A stretch of 5,649 bases of DNA from CAZULF01 sp964621215 (lineage in GTDB: Bacteria > Pseudomonadota > Gammaproteobacteria > UBA1113). The notes beneath the pieces are model-generated. The model ran no database searches and was not told where the DNA came from. It was given only the letters and a program-made list of their open reading frames with translations. The position numbers and the translations under genes are program-made. Position 1 is the stretch's first letter, and every line of letters begins with the position of its first letter. Below are positions 1-5,439 of the stretch, one piece after another. Location of the stretch: positions 1 through 5,649 of the forward strand of contig CAZULF010000116.1 in the NCBI GenBank assembly GCA_964621215.1. The letters are read 5' to 3'.

Positions 1-14
1 ACCTTAAAATAAAA

Positions 15-95
15 TGTAGCCTGGATGGAGCGCTAGCGGAATCCGGGTTTATTATTCGGAATCCCGGATTCCGCTAGCGCTCCATCCAGGCTACA
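15..95. repeat. GTAG-REP pair (BIME-like palindrome), copy 1
   Basis: A perfect inverted repeat: arm 15-47 is the exact reverse complement of arm 63-95, with a 15-nt spacer (48-62). Each arm starts at its outer end with GTAG and carries CCTGGAT and ATCCGGG blocks that can pair with each other through one T-G wobble. Each arm is therefore itself a hairpin, and the whole can fold into one long cruciform. This is the organisation known for REP elements with a GTAG head tetranucleotide, which RAYT transposases mobilise, and for paired REPs (BIMEs). No RAYT gene is in the window. The spacer contains ATTC-G-GAAT. Calling it a GTAG-REP is inference from this form and from the related copies at 1961-2052 and 4235-4268. 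Confidence 0.88.
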
Positions 96-175
96 GAGAA
101 TTCACGAAGGCATTCATTGCCGCAAGATCAAAAACATATTCAGATACCAAGTTAACTTATTGGAGAAGTAGAGTA

Positions 176-1402
176 ATGGATGACTTTGATTCCCCCAAAA
201 AACCTCGTTTCAATATGACCACAATCACAGAAAAGCTAAAACAATGGCTCGATAAAGCCAAGCTTGCTTGGGACAATCTAAAAGCTGCTGATAAGCTCAA
301 GTCAGTAGACAAAAGCGCTCTTACCAATAAATTCAAATTTAAGCAGTCGAAAAAAGGCCTCATTATTATAGTCGCGGTGGTCGTGCTCATCCTCCTCGGT
401 ATTTGGGCTAAACATATGTATGATAAGCATCAAATGTTAAGCAAGGCCGCCAATCAAGTGATTGCCAAAGCCTCAGCTATGGCGGATATTCAGCAAGAAA
501 TCGGATCAGCAATAAAGCTTCACGGAAGTTTGAGTGGTTCAGTCAGCAATGACGCCAATGATGCAGACCTTTCTTTTGCAGTAACAGGCACTAAAAATAG
601 CGGGCAGTTGAAAGCGACGTTGCAAAACGGACAATTAGTTACTTTGTCATTAATAAACGCACAAGATCAATCCTTTGATGTGTTGCAGGATCAAGCTAAA
701 ATTGAGAAGGCGGCTGCCTTGAAACTGGCAGAAGAAAAAAAGCAGCAACAAATGAGTGATAATTTCAAAGCCGCCATCCAAGCCTATGATGAAAAAGATT
801 TTAGTAAGTCACTACTGGGTTTTCAGCAATCTATTAACGATCAATATGAGATAGCAAATAGTTACGAGTATATCGGTTTTATTTACAGCCAAACTGGCGA
901 ATATCAAAAATGTGTTGACGCCTTACATCAATTTTTAGACTTACAAAGCGATAATAAAGAAGGCTATTATCAGCTAGCGTATTGTTATTTACAGGTTTAC
1001 GACACAGCCAATGCATTATCCAATTTACAAGCTTCTTGTAATTTAGGTTACCAGCCGGCCTGTGATGCAGTAACGAAAATCAATGCACAGCAAGCCGCCA
1101 ATGCGGGTGCGCAACCCACTAACAGCACGGAACAGCCAGGATCTGCACCGACGGTAGGGGCAACTCCTCCCTCCGGAACTCCGGCAGAGACAGTGACAAT
1201 GCCCTCGTCACCACCTACTACGGCAACCCCTCCGACAACGACTACCCAACCAGTACAATCGGTTTCGCCTACGGAGGGTGAGCAACAGCAGCCAGGAAGT
1301 AATACTAATCAACAGGATGGAAGTGGCGAAGTTTCATTGCTGCCAATGTATGCTACTCCCCAGGCATCTTCCATGCCCGCATCGGAGCCGCAAGTTCCTT
1401 AA
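176..1402 (+). CDS. Single-pass membrane protein with Coa1-like domain, TPR-like repeats and Pro/Thr-rich tail (function unknown)
   Basis: I do not recognise a named gene. The 408-residue product has a Lys-rich, mostly helical N-terminus (1-60) and one hydrophobic segment (about 61-78) preceded by KK. With no cleavable signal peptide, it is probably an inner-membrane protein with the N-terminus inside and the rest in the periplasm. Residues about 88-165 resemble the Coa1 (cytochrome oxidase assembly factor 1) family: an Ala-rich helix, an IG turn, then LSGSVS, DADLSF, VTGTK and SGQLKA strands. The usual Trp near the domain end is missing. Residues about 193-303 form roughly three TPR-like helical pairs (AIQAYDEKDFSKSL, YIGFIYSQTGEYQKC, YQLAYCYLQVYDTANAL). 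Residues 304-408 are Pro/Thr/Ser/Gln-rich and probably disordered. GGAG at 162-165, 10 nt upstream, supports the ATG at 176. I see no convincing promoter between the repeat and the start. Assembly or scaffold work at the membrane is possible but unproven. Confidence 0.82.
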   Translation: MDDFDSPKKPRFNMTTITEKLKQWLDKAKLAWDNLKAADKLKSVDKSALTNKFKFKQSKKGLIIIVAVVVLILLGIWAKHMYDKHQMLSKAANQVIAKASAMADIQQEIGSAIKLHGSLSGSVSNDANDADLSFAVTGTKNSGQLKATLQNGQLVTLSLINAQDQSFDVLQDQAKIEKAAALKLAEEKKQQQMSDNFKAAIQAYDEKDFSKSLLGFQQSINDQYEIANSYEYIGFIYSQTGEYQKCVDALHQFLDLQSDNKEGYYQLAYCYLQVYDTANALSNLQASCNLGYQPACDAVTKINAQQAANAGAQPTNSTEQPGSAPTVGATPPSGTPAETVTMPSSPPTTATPPTTTTQPVQSVSPTEGEQQQPGSNTNQQDGSGEVSLLPMYATPQASSMPASEPQVP

Positions 1403-1410
1403 AGAATTGC

Positions 1411-1439
1411 TTGATCTGGGGATGTTTTTTTGGTATAAA
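1411..1439 (+). promoter_or_regulatory. Extended -10 sigma70-type promoter for rpmB-rpmG
   Basis: TTGATC (1411-1416) is followed after 17 bp by TATAAA (1434-1439), which is directly preceded by TGG (1431-1433), giving an extended -10. Transcription would start near 1446, leaving a leader of about 57 nt before rpmB. The -35 begins 8 bp after the stop of the upstream gene, so rpmB-rpmG need not depend on read-through. A second -10-like TAGAAT lies at 1465-1470 but has a poor -35. Confidence 0.65.
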
Positions 1440-1491
1440 CATTCCCTCATTTGCGTGTCCTCTTTAGAATAGGGGCCGGATATAGATTTGT

Positions 1492-1495
1492 GGAG
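1492..1495 (+). promoter_or_regulatory. Shine-Dalgarno site that fixes the rpmB start
   Basis: GGAG lies 7 nt before the ATG at 1503. An in-frame TTG at 1488 would lengthen the protein by five residues, but it sits over and just before this ribosome binding site and would have none of its own. It is therefore not the start. Confidence 0.75.
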
Positions 1496-1502
1496 AATAA
1501 AG

Positions 1503-1739
1503 ATGTCTAGAGTTTGTGATGTTACCGGCCGTGGCCCAATGTCCGGCAATAATGTTTCCCATGCTAATAATAAGACCCGTCGTCGATTTGAAATTAACTT
1601 GCATCGCCGCCGTTTCTGGGTTGCAGCTGAAAAGCGTTTTGTTAGCCTACGGGTTAGCTGCCGAGGGCTACGCACCATCGATAAATTAGGTATTGAAGCT
1701 GTATTACAGAAACTTCGTGCCAGCGGTAAAAAAGTCTAA
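1503..1739 (+). CDS. rpmB: 50S ribosomal protein L28
   Basis: The 78-residue product has the same length as Escherichia coli L28. It begins MSRVCDVTGRGPMSGNNVSH and continues with the family blocks RRFEINLHRRRFW and EKRFVSLRVS, ending in a basic tail (RASGKKV). L28 is a protein of the large ribosomal subunit. The zinc-binding Cys pairs of the C+ form are absent, so this is the Cys-poor form typical of Gammaproteobacteria. It is the first gene of a two-gene operon, with rpmG starting 20 nt after its stop. The upstream extended -10 promoter probably drives both genes. Confidence 0.97.
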   Translation: MSRVCDVTGRGPMSGNNVSHANNKTRRRFEINLHRRRFWVAAEKRFVSLRVSCRGLRTIDKLGIEAVLQKLRASGKKV

Positions 1740-1759
1740 ATTAAAGGATAGTAAAGAAA

Positions 1760-1924
1760 ATGGCAAAGAGTAAAGCACGCGAAAAAGTTAAATTAAAATC
1801 TGAGTCAGGTCATTATTACACCACGACCAAAAATAAAAAGACGACGACCGGAAAGCTTCAATTCAAGAAGTATGACCCTATTCTGCGTAAACATGTTATG
1901 TACGTAGAAGCCAAAATTAAGTAA
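1760..1924 (+). CDS. rpmG: 50S ribosomal protein L33
   Basis: This 54-residue ORF encodes MAKSKAREKVKLKSESGHYY, then a TTTKNKK block, then KLQFKKYDP and a terminal YVEAKIK. All of these match the bacterial L33 family at its usual length. It has no CXXC zinc ribbon, so it is the C- type. AAGGA at 1744-1748 lies 11 nt before the ATG. It is cotranscribed with rpmB, the conserved rpmBG pair. The E. coli neighbour mutM does not follow; instead a repeat element begins 36 nt after the stop. Confidence 0.97.
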   Translation: MAKSKAREKVKLKSESGHYYTTTKNKKTTTGKLQFKKYDPILRKHVMYVEAKIK

Positions 1925-1960
1925 AGCACTTGTCATCCCGAGCATAAAAATCCCTTTTAT

Positions 1961-2052
1961 AGTCTCTGTAGCCTGGATGGAGCGCAGCGGAATCCGGGAT
2001 TCTCGAATAGAAAACCCGGATTCCGCTGCGCTCCATCCAGGCTACAGAGACT
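1961..2052. repeat. GTAG-REP pair (BIME-like palindrome), copy 2, with 38-bp perfect arms
   Basis: Arm 1961-1998 is the exact reverse complement of arm 2015-2052, with a 16-nt spacer (1999-2014). The REP core (1968-1998 and 2015-2045) is the same unit as at 15-95 except for one missing T in each arm: GCGCAGCGG here, GCGCTAGCGG there. Outside the core, AGTCTCT and AGAGACT extend the palindrome by 7 bp, and the right-flank AGAGA is shared with copy 1. The spacer again has an ATTC-TC-GAAT motif. It lies in the 3' region of rpmG transcripts and could stabilise or end them, but no T-run follows. Confidence 0.9.
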
Positions 2053-2139
2053 GGCATCCACAGTTCACTTCCCCATAAACCTCAACCGGCTCGCATTGGT
2101 GATAACCGTCAGCGATGCATCTCATCATATGACGCAAAT

Positions 2140-2167
2140 AAAAAAGGCGGGGAATCCCGCCTTTTTT
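2140..2167. terminator. Bidirectional rho-independent terminator
   Basis: Six A (2140-2145), stem GGCGGG (2146-2151), loop GAAT (2152-2155), stem CCCGCC (2156-2161) and six T (2162-2167). It has a strong GC stem and a U-tract on both strands. It ends the convergent regulator gene on the minus strand, whose stop is at 2182-2184, and transcripts arriving from rpmB-rpmG on the plus strand. The 257 bases from 1925 to 2181 hold the repeat and this terminator, and I see no gene in them. Confidence 0.92.
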
Positions 2168-2181
2168 ATTCATCGTTGCGA

Positions 2182-2922
2182 TTATGCAACTTCATCAGAA
2201 TACGCAGGTTTATGATCTTTGCGTTTCTTGATAGGAGATTTTGCTTGCGCTGGTGTTTCATCTTCTTCATCGAGCACATGCGGACGACGATCTTGATAAA
2301 ACTCAGTTAAGGCTTGAGTCATCACACCTAAAACACGATAAGGTTTATCAACACGGTTGGTTTGGAAATCCACATTAATAGGTTTCAGATATAAATCAGG
2401 ACCATCCAATAACATTTGCTTGAATTGCATTTTTTGGTGACCTTCGATATGAATAGCAACAAAGTCTTTATCTTGTGCTTTAATTTCAGGATCAAATACC
2501 AAAATAGTGGCTTCAGGGAAGCGGGGTGCCATGGTGGAGTCTTCTACACGTACAGCGAATGCATTTTCACTGACTACTGCTTCAGTAGAAATATAGCTTT
2601 GAACTTCGCTATAGACTCGACGTGGCCAATGTGCAGCTTGTTCCCAACTTAGCAATGGCAATTTTGTCCAGCTGCGGTAGTAAGGATTATGGCTGCCTTT
2701 AAAACGATCTTTAGGCAATGGATCATCACCCACTAATTGGCTGATGGTAACGTTTAGAAATTTTGCGATAGGGCTTAGTGAACCTACTTTAGGATTATCG
2801 GTTTCCCCTGAAGCCATACGATGGATCACAGGTTGGCCAACGCCAGTACGACGGGCTAATTCAGTAACAGTAATACCAACTTCGTGCATTAATGCTTTAA
2901 GTATAGAATTAAGGTTTGACAT
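2182..2922 (-). CDS. XRE-family transcriptional regulator with degenerate S24/CI-like domain
   Basis: The 246-residue product has an N-terminal helix-turn-helix (about 5-66; TVTELARRTGV then GQPVIHRMASGE) like phage CI/Cro repressors. The linker about 88-99 matches the repressor cleavage region (LPLLSWEQAAHW). An S24 peptidase-like domain (about 120-205) follows, then a charged tail (KKRKDHK). In cleavable members the scissile bond is Ala-Gly, but here the site reads Ala96-Ala97. The Ser that normally precedes Met in the Ser-Met-x-Pro motif is Thr130 (STMAP), while the Lys partner is kept (QFKQ, Lys168). It is probably a DNA-binding dimer that does not cleave itself. The ATG at 2922 is chosen because AGAGGGAG lies just upstream and the HTH follows at once; the frame stays open to 3063, but that stretch does not look coding. 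It is divergent from the oxidoreductase gene. Its target is unknown, with itself and that gene the obvious candidates. Confidence 0.9.
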   Translation of the reverse strand: MSNLNSILKALMHEVGITVTELARRTGVGQPVIHRMASGETDNPKVGSLSPIAKFLNVTISQLVGDDPLPKDRFKGSHNPYYRSWTKLPLLSWEQAAHWPRRVYSEVQSYISTEAVVSENAFAVRVEDSTMAPRFPEATILVFDPEIKAQDKDFVAIHIEGHQKMQFKQMLLDGPDLYLKPINVDFQTNRVDKPYRVLGVMTQALTEFYQDRRPHVLDEEDETPAQAKSPIKKRKDHKPAYSDEVA

Positions 2923-2928
2923 CACGGA

Positions 2929-2936
2929 CTCCCTCT
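2929..2936 (-). promoter_or_regulatory. Shine-Dalgarno site that fixes the regulator start
   Basis: On the minus strand this reads AGAGGGAG and lies 6 nt before the ATG at 2922. It supports the 246-residue protein over longer in-frame versions reaching back to 3063. Confidence 0.75.
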
Positions 2937-3034
2937 TGGTTACAGTTAAATTCATTTTGCTCAGGGACATGCCCCGGATTGTTCTTGCAGCCATTCTTAG
3001 GTTATGCTTAGGGCCATGGCCGCGAAGAGGTGCT

Positions 3035-3043
3035 ATTAAAACA
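3035..3043 (-). promoter_or_regulatory. Possible extended -10 promoter of the XRE/S24-like regulator
   Basis: On the minus strand this reads TGT followed by TTTAAT, an extended -10 with five of six matches to TATAAT. The -35 position at 17-bp spacing (GTGCAG) is poor, which extended -10 promoters tolerate. The start would be near 3028, giving a leader of about 105 nt that contains the CTTAGG repeats. Confidence 0.35.
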
Positions 3044-3236
3044 TAAAAAAAGGCTTTCTGCACCTATTTATGTAAAAAAAATTATTGATTGTAGTTAAGG
3101 CTGCATTGTTAATATATTGACCAAGCAAATGGTAGTTATGAGGGAAGCTGGCCGTTCTCTAGTTTTTTCAAGCAGATAGGTCGTATTTTTGTGAAGAATA
3201 GGGCGGTTAATATTAGTACGCTTAAAGGAGTAAAAG

Positions 3237-4229
3237 ATGTCAGAATTAATGCAAGCAATCATATTTGATCAACCAGGCGACCCCTCTGTTTTGTATTTAG
3301 GTGAGGTGCCTCGACCCATTCTTCAACCGGATCAGTTATTGGTTAAGGTACACGCAACAGCACTTAATCGTGCAGATACGCTACAACGGCGGGGAAAATA
3401 TCCACCTCCAGCGGGTGAATCAACCTTGCTGGGTTTAGAAATCGCGGGAGTAGTGGTGGCAGTGGGCAACCATGTGCAAGCTTTTAAACCTGGGCAACGA
3501 GTTTTTGGTTTAGTGGGTGGCGGAGGCTATGCTGAATATTGTGTATTGGATCAAGGCATGGCGATGCCGATGCCCGACGATTGGGATTTTGTTAAAGCGG
3601 CAGCTGTGCCAGAGATTTTTCTCACAGCGAATGAAACTGTGTTTGAATTAGGCCAGTTAAAAACCGGCGAAAGCCTTCTCATTCATGCAGCTGCTAGCGG
3701 AGTGGGTACTGCCGCTATTCAAATGGCGCATGCCATTGGTGCCCAAGTTTATGCCACGGCGGGTAGCGATATGAAATGTGAGAAAGTATTGGCGTTAGGC
3801 GCAACGGCAGCGGTTAATTATAAAACCACGGATTTTGTTGCTTGGGTCATGCAGCAAACCGAAGGGAAAGGCGTTGATGTGGTAGAGGATTTTGTGGGAA
3901 AGGATTACCTCATGAAAAATCTTTCGGTGCTGAAAACCGGTGGGCGGTTGATTCAAGTGTCAACCATGTCAGGTGCAATCACTGAAATTGATTTGCGTGT
4001 TTTGATGAGCAAACGATTACAATTAATCGGCTCGGTGATGCGCAGTCGAAGCTTGCAGGATAAACGCGAGATCACCACACGTTTTAAAAAGCGTTGGTTA
4101 CCGATGTTGGTGGATGGCACAATTCAACCGATTATTGATCGTGTCTATCCATGGCAAGATGTGGTTGCGGCACATACGCGCATGGAATCGAATGAGAATA
4201 TTGGGAAGATTGTATTAAAAGTTGAATAA
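3237..4229 (+). CDS. NAD(P)H:quinone oxidoreductase, PIG3-like, zinc-independent MDR family
   Basis: The 330-residue product is a medium-chain dehydrogenase/reductase of the quinone oxidoreductase class, closest in motifs to the PIG3 (TP53I3) family. The signature region LNRADTLQRRGKYPPP (43-58) and GLEIAGVV (66-73) form the N-terminal catalytic part. AAASGVGTAAIQMA (151-164) is the nucleotide-binding loop of the Rossmann domain, followed by ATAGS (173-177) at the cofactor phosphate end. The zinc-ligand pattern of alcohol dehydrogenases is absent. Family members reduce quinones or related enones with NAD(P)H in the cytoplasm; the true substrate is unknown. AAAGGAG (3224-3230) lies 6 nt before the ATG at 3237 and supports it over Met5. 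It is a monocistronic gene, divergent from the regulator and convergent with tRNA-Pro. A REP half-unit starts 5 nt after its stop and may act in 3'-end formation. Confidence 0.93.
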   Translation: MSELMQAIIFDQPGDPSVLYLGEVPRPILQPDQLLVKVHATALNRADTLQRRGKYPPPAGESTLLGLEIAGVVVAVGNHVQAFKPGQRVFGLVGGGGYAEYCVLDQGMAMPMPDDWDFVKAAAVPEIFLTANETVFELGQLKTGESLLIHAAASGVGTAAIQMAHAIGAQVYATAGSDMKCEKVLALGATAAVNYKTTDFVAWVMQQTEGKGVDVVEDFVGKDYLMKNLSVLKTGGRLIQVSTMSGAITEIDLRVLMSKRLQLIGSVMRSRSLQDKREITTRFKKRWLPMLVDGTIQPIIDRVYPWQDVVAAHTRMESNENIGKIVLKVE

Positions 4230-4234
4230 GATTA

Positions 4235-4268
4235 TAGCCCGGATTCCGCTTCGCTGCATCCAGGCTAC
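4235..4268 (-). repeat. Single GTAG-REP half-unit
   Basis: Read on the minus strand it starts GTAGCCTGGATG and ends AATCCGGGCTA, the same unit as each arm of the two palindromes. The differences are in the centre (GCAGCGAAGCGG) and in the tail CTA. The outer TAGCC and GGCTA and the inner GGAT and ATCC pair, so it folds as an imperfect hairpin. It sits 5 nt after the oxidoreductase stop and 6 nt from the CCA end of tRNA-Pro, exactly between convergent transcripts, a classic REP position. Confidence 0.85.
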
Positions 4269-4274
4269 AAAAAT

Positions 4275-4351
4275 TGGTCGGAGTGATAGGATTCGAACCT
4301 ACGGCCCCTGCCTCCCGAAGGCAGTGCTCTACCAAGCTGAGCTACACTCCG
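4275..4351 (-). tRNA. proK: tRNA-Pro, anticodon CGG
   Basis: This 77-nt gene folds as a complete cloverleaf. The acceptor is CGGAGTG with CACTCCG, including the C1-G72 pair usual in bacterial tRNA-Pro. The D arm contains GCTC and GAGC, and the anticodon stem is CTGCC with GGCAG. The loop TTCGGGA gives anticodon CGG with G37. The T arm is GTAGG, TTCGAAT, CCTAT. Discriminator A73 and CCA are encoded. It reads CCG codons. It begins 12 nt after the ispB stop and has no clear promoter of its own there, so it may be cut from the ispB transcript. A weak TTGAAT/GATAGA promoter inside the ispB end is possible. Confidence 0.97.
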
Positions 4352-4363
4352 CTCGTTGATAAC

Positions 4364-5335
4364 TTAATAATTTCTATCAATAGTAAAATTGGCTAATTCA
4401 ATTAAAGCATCACGGTAAGGTGAATCAGGTACACAGTGTAATGCTTCAATGGCGGTCAGCGCCTCGCGACGTGCAGCGGCATAAGTGTATTCGATAGCTT
4501 TGGTTGATGCAATGGCCTCGAGAATTTCCGATAAAGAATTTAAGCTACCTTCTCGAATAGCTTGGGTCAACAATTGACGTTGTGTTGGATTAGCTTGCTG
4601 CAGAGCGTAAATCAAGGGTAGGGTGGGTTTGCCTTCAGCTAAATCATCACCAATATTTTTACCCATCTCCTCTACATTACCGCTGTAGTCTAACGCATCA
4701 TCAACTAATTGGAAGGCATTCCCCAAGCAACGACCATATTCCGCCATGGCCATCTCGATGGTTTCAGGCTGGCCGGCAATATGCGCACCTAATTGGGTCG
4801 CAGCAGAAAAGAGCTTGGCTGTTTTAGCCTGAATGACTTCCATATAACGTGTTTCTGTTGTTTCTGGCTCATGGCAATTCATTAACTGCAACACTTCACC
4901 GGCAGCAATGGTATTGGACGCATCTGCCAAAATGCCCATCACTTTTAAGCTATCTAAATCCACCATCATTTGAAAAGCACGCGAGAAGAGAAAGTCACCC
5001 ACTAAAACGCTAGCTTGATTACCCCAGATCGCATTCGCTGTTTCCTGCCCCCGTCGCATATTGGATTCGTCGACCACATCATCGTGTAACAGGGTCGCTG
5101 TATGAATAAATTCAATAATAGCAGCGAGTCGAATATGCCCACTACCTTGATAATTAAAGCATTTTGCGCTTAATAGGGCCAGTAAAGGCCGTAAACGTTT
5201 GCCGCCGCTGAGAATAATATGCTGCCCTAACTGCTGGATCAGGGTAATGGGCGAAGCGAGATTATCGACGATGAGCGCATTGACCGCCTTCAGGTCATCG
5301 TTAACCAAGTTACGAATGGAATCCAATTGTATCAT
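4364..5335 (-). CDS. ispB: Octaprenyl (all-trans polyprenyl) diphosphate synthase
   Basis: The 323-residue product has the length of Escherichia coli IspB. It elongates farnesyl diphosphate with isopentenyl diphosphate to make the long side chain of ubiquinone and menaquinone. All motifs are present: GGKRLRP (44-50) for substrate binding, the first Asp-rich motif DDVVD (Asp85, Asp86, Asp89) followed by MRRG, VLVGDFL (110-116), GEVLQLM (146-152), the second Asp-rich motif VDDALD (211-216) and GDDLAEGKPTLP (229-240). Ala80, five residues before the first motif, is small, as expected for long-chain synthases. Exact chain length cannot be read from this. The start at 5335 aligns with the family, though its ribosome binding site is weak (GGA about 10 nt upstream). 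It is divergent from rplU, as in E. coli. Confidence 0.96.
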   Translation of the reverse strand: MIQLDSIRNLVNDDLKAVNALIVDNLASPITLIQQLGQHIILSGGKRLRPLLALLSAKCFNYQGSGHIRLAAIIEFIHTATLLHDDVVDESNMRRGQETANAIWGNQASVLVGDFLFSRAFQMMVDLDSLKVMGILADASNTIAAGEVLQLMNCHEPETTETRYMEVIQAKTAKLFSAATQLGAHIAGQPETIEMAMAEYGRCLGNAFQLVDDALDYSGNVEEMGKNIGDDLAEGKPTLPLIYALQQANPTQRQLLTQAIREGSLNSLSEILEAIASTKAIEYTYAAARREALTAIEALHCVPDSPYRDALIELANFTIDRNY

Positions 5336-5369
5336 AATGATTTATCCAGCAGATTAATATATTGAAGGG

Positions 5370-5398
5370 ATTATACCCAAAAAATTCCTTGCCGTCCC
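5370..5398 (-). promoter_or_regulatory. Probable ispB promoter
   Basis: The minus strand has a perfect TATAAT (5370-5375). At 17-bp spacing the -35 is GGGACG (5393-5398), which keeps only the GAC core. Transcription would start near 5363, about 27 nt before the ATG. Confidence 0.5.
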
Positions 5399-5399
5399 C

Positions 5400-5428
5400 T
5401 TGCATCGGCCGAAATTATTACGTAGAAT
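5400..5428 (+). promoter_or_regulatory. Probable rplU promoter
   Basis: TTGCAT (5400-5405), 17 bp, then TAGAAT (5423-5428). The predicted start near 5435 gives a leader of about 50 nt. It lies back to back with the ispB promoter. Confidence 0.5.
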
Positions 5429-5439
5429 AGCCCCCCTTG

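Larger units (their letters stand above)
2923..3236. other. Divergent regulator/oxidoreductase intergenic region
   Basis: These 314 bases hold no supported gene. Visible pieces are a probable minus-strand promoter (3035-3043), the direct repeat CTTAGG (2996-3001 and 3007-3012, 11-bp period), the palindrome GGCCATGGCC (3012-3021) and AT-rich stretches around 3071-3120. A weak plus-strand promoter candidate is TTGATT (3085-3090), a 17-bp gap, then GTTAAT (3108-3113). TTGTGA (3189-3194) with TATTAG (3211-3216) is another, but it would start transcription at the ribosome binding site of the oxidoreductase. The region probably controls both flanking genes. Confidence 0.5.

Noticed and set aside
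1403..1430. Terminator after the membrane-protein gene (T-run 1424-1430)
   Set aside because: No stable GC stem precedes the T-run, and the stretch is better explained as the rpmB promoter spacer.
1334..1678. Minus-strand ORF of 114 codons across the membrane-protein end and rpmB
   Set aside because: It overlaps the certain rpmB gene, is Arg/Leu-rich as expected for an antisense shadow, and matches no family.
1931..1943. TGTCATCCCGAGC as a remnant of a second dispersed repeat family
   Set aside because: Only 13 bases, with no second copy in the window and no hairpin partner.
2744..3046. Plus-strand ORF of 100 codons opposite the regulator
   Set aside because: It is antisense to the conserved HTH coding region with no ribosome binding site or family resemblance.
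2923..3063. In-frame N-terminal extension of the XRE regulator (47 more residues)
   Set aside because: A good ribosome binding site precedes the ATG at 2922, the HTH fold begins there, and the upstream residues resemble no domain. The stretch also contains promoter-like DNA.
3129..3179. 16-codon ORF overlapping a weak hairpin (3141-3160) and six T (3163-3168), like an attenuator leader
   Set aside because: The stem has six pairs, one of them a G-U wobble, the ORF has no ribosome binding site, and its peptide has no run of one amino acid.
4132..4335. Minus-strand ORF of 67 codons over the tRNA and oxidoreductase end
   Set aside because: It reads through the tRNA-Pro gene and the REP, so it is a shadow.
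4275..4351. tRNA-Pro as the attachment site of an integrated element
   Set aside because: No integrase and no repeated copy of the tRNA 3' end are visible. The neighbours on the 3' side are a REP and an ordinary oxidoreductase gene.
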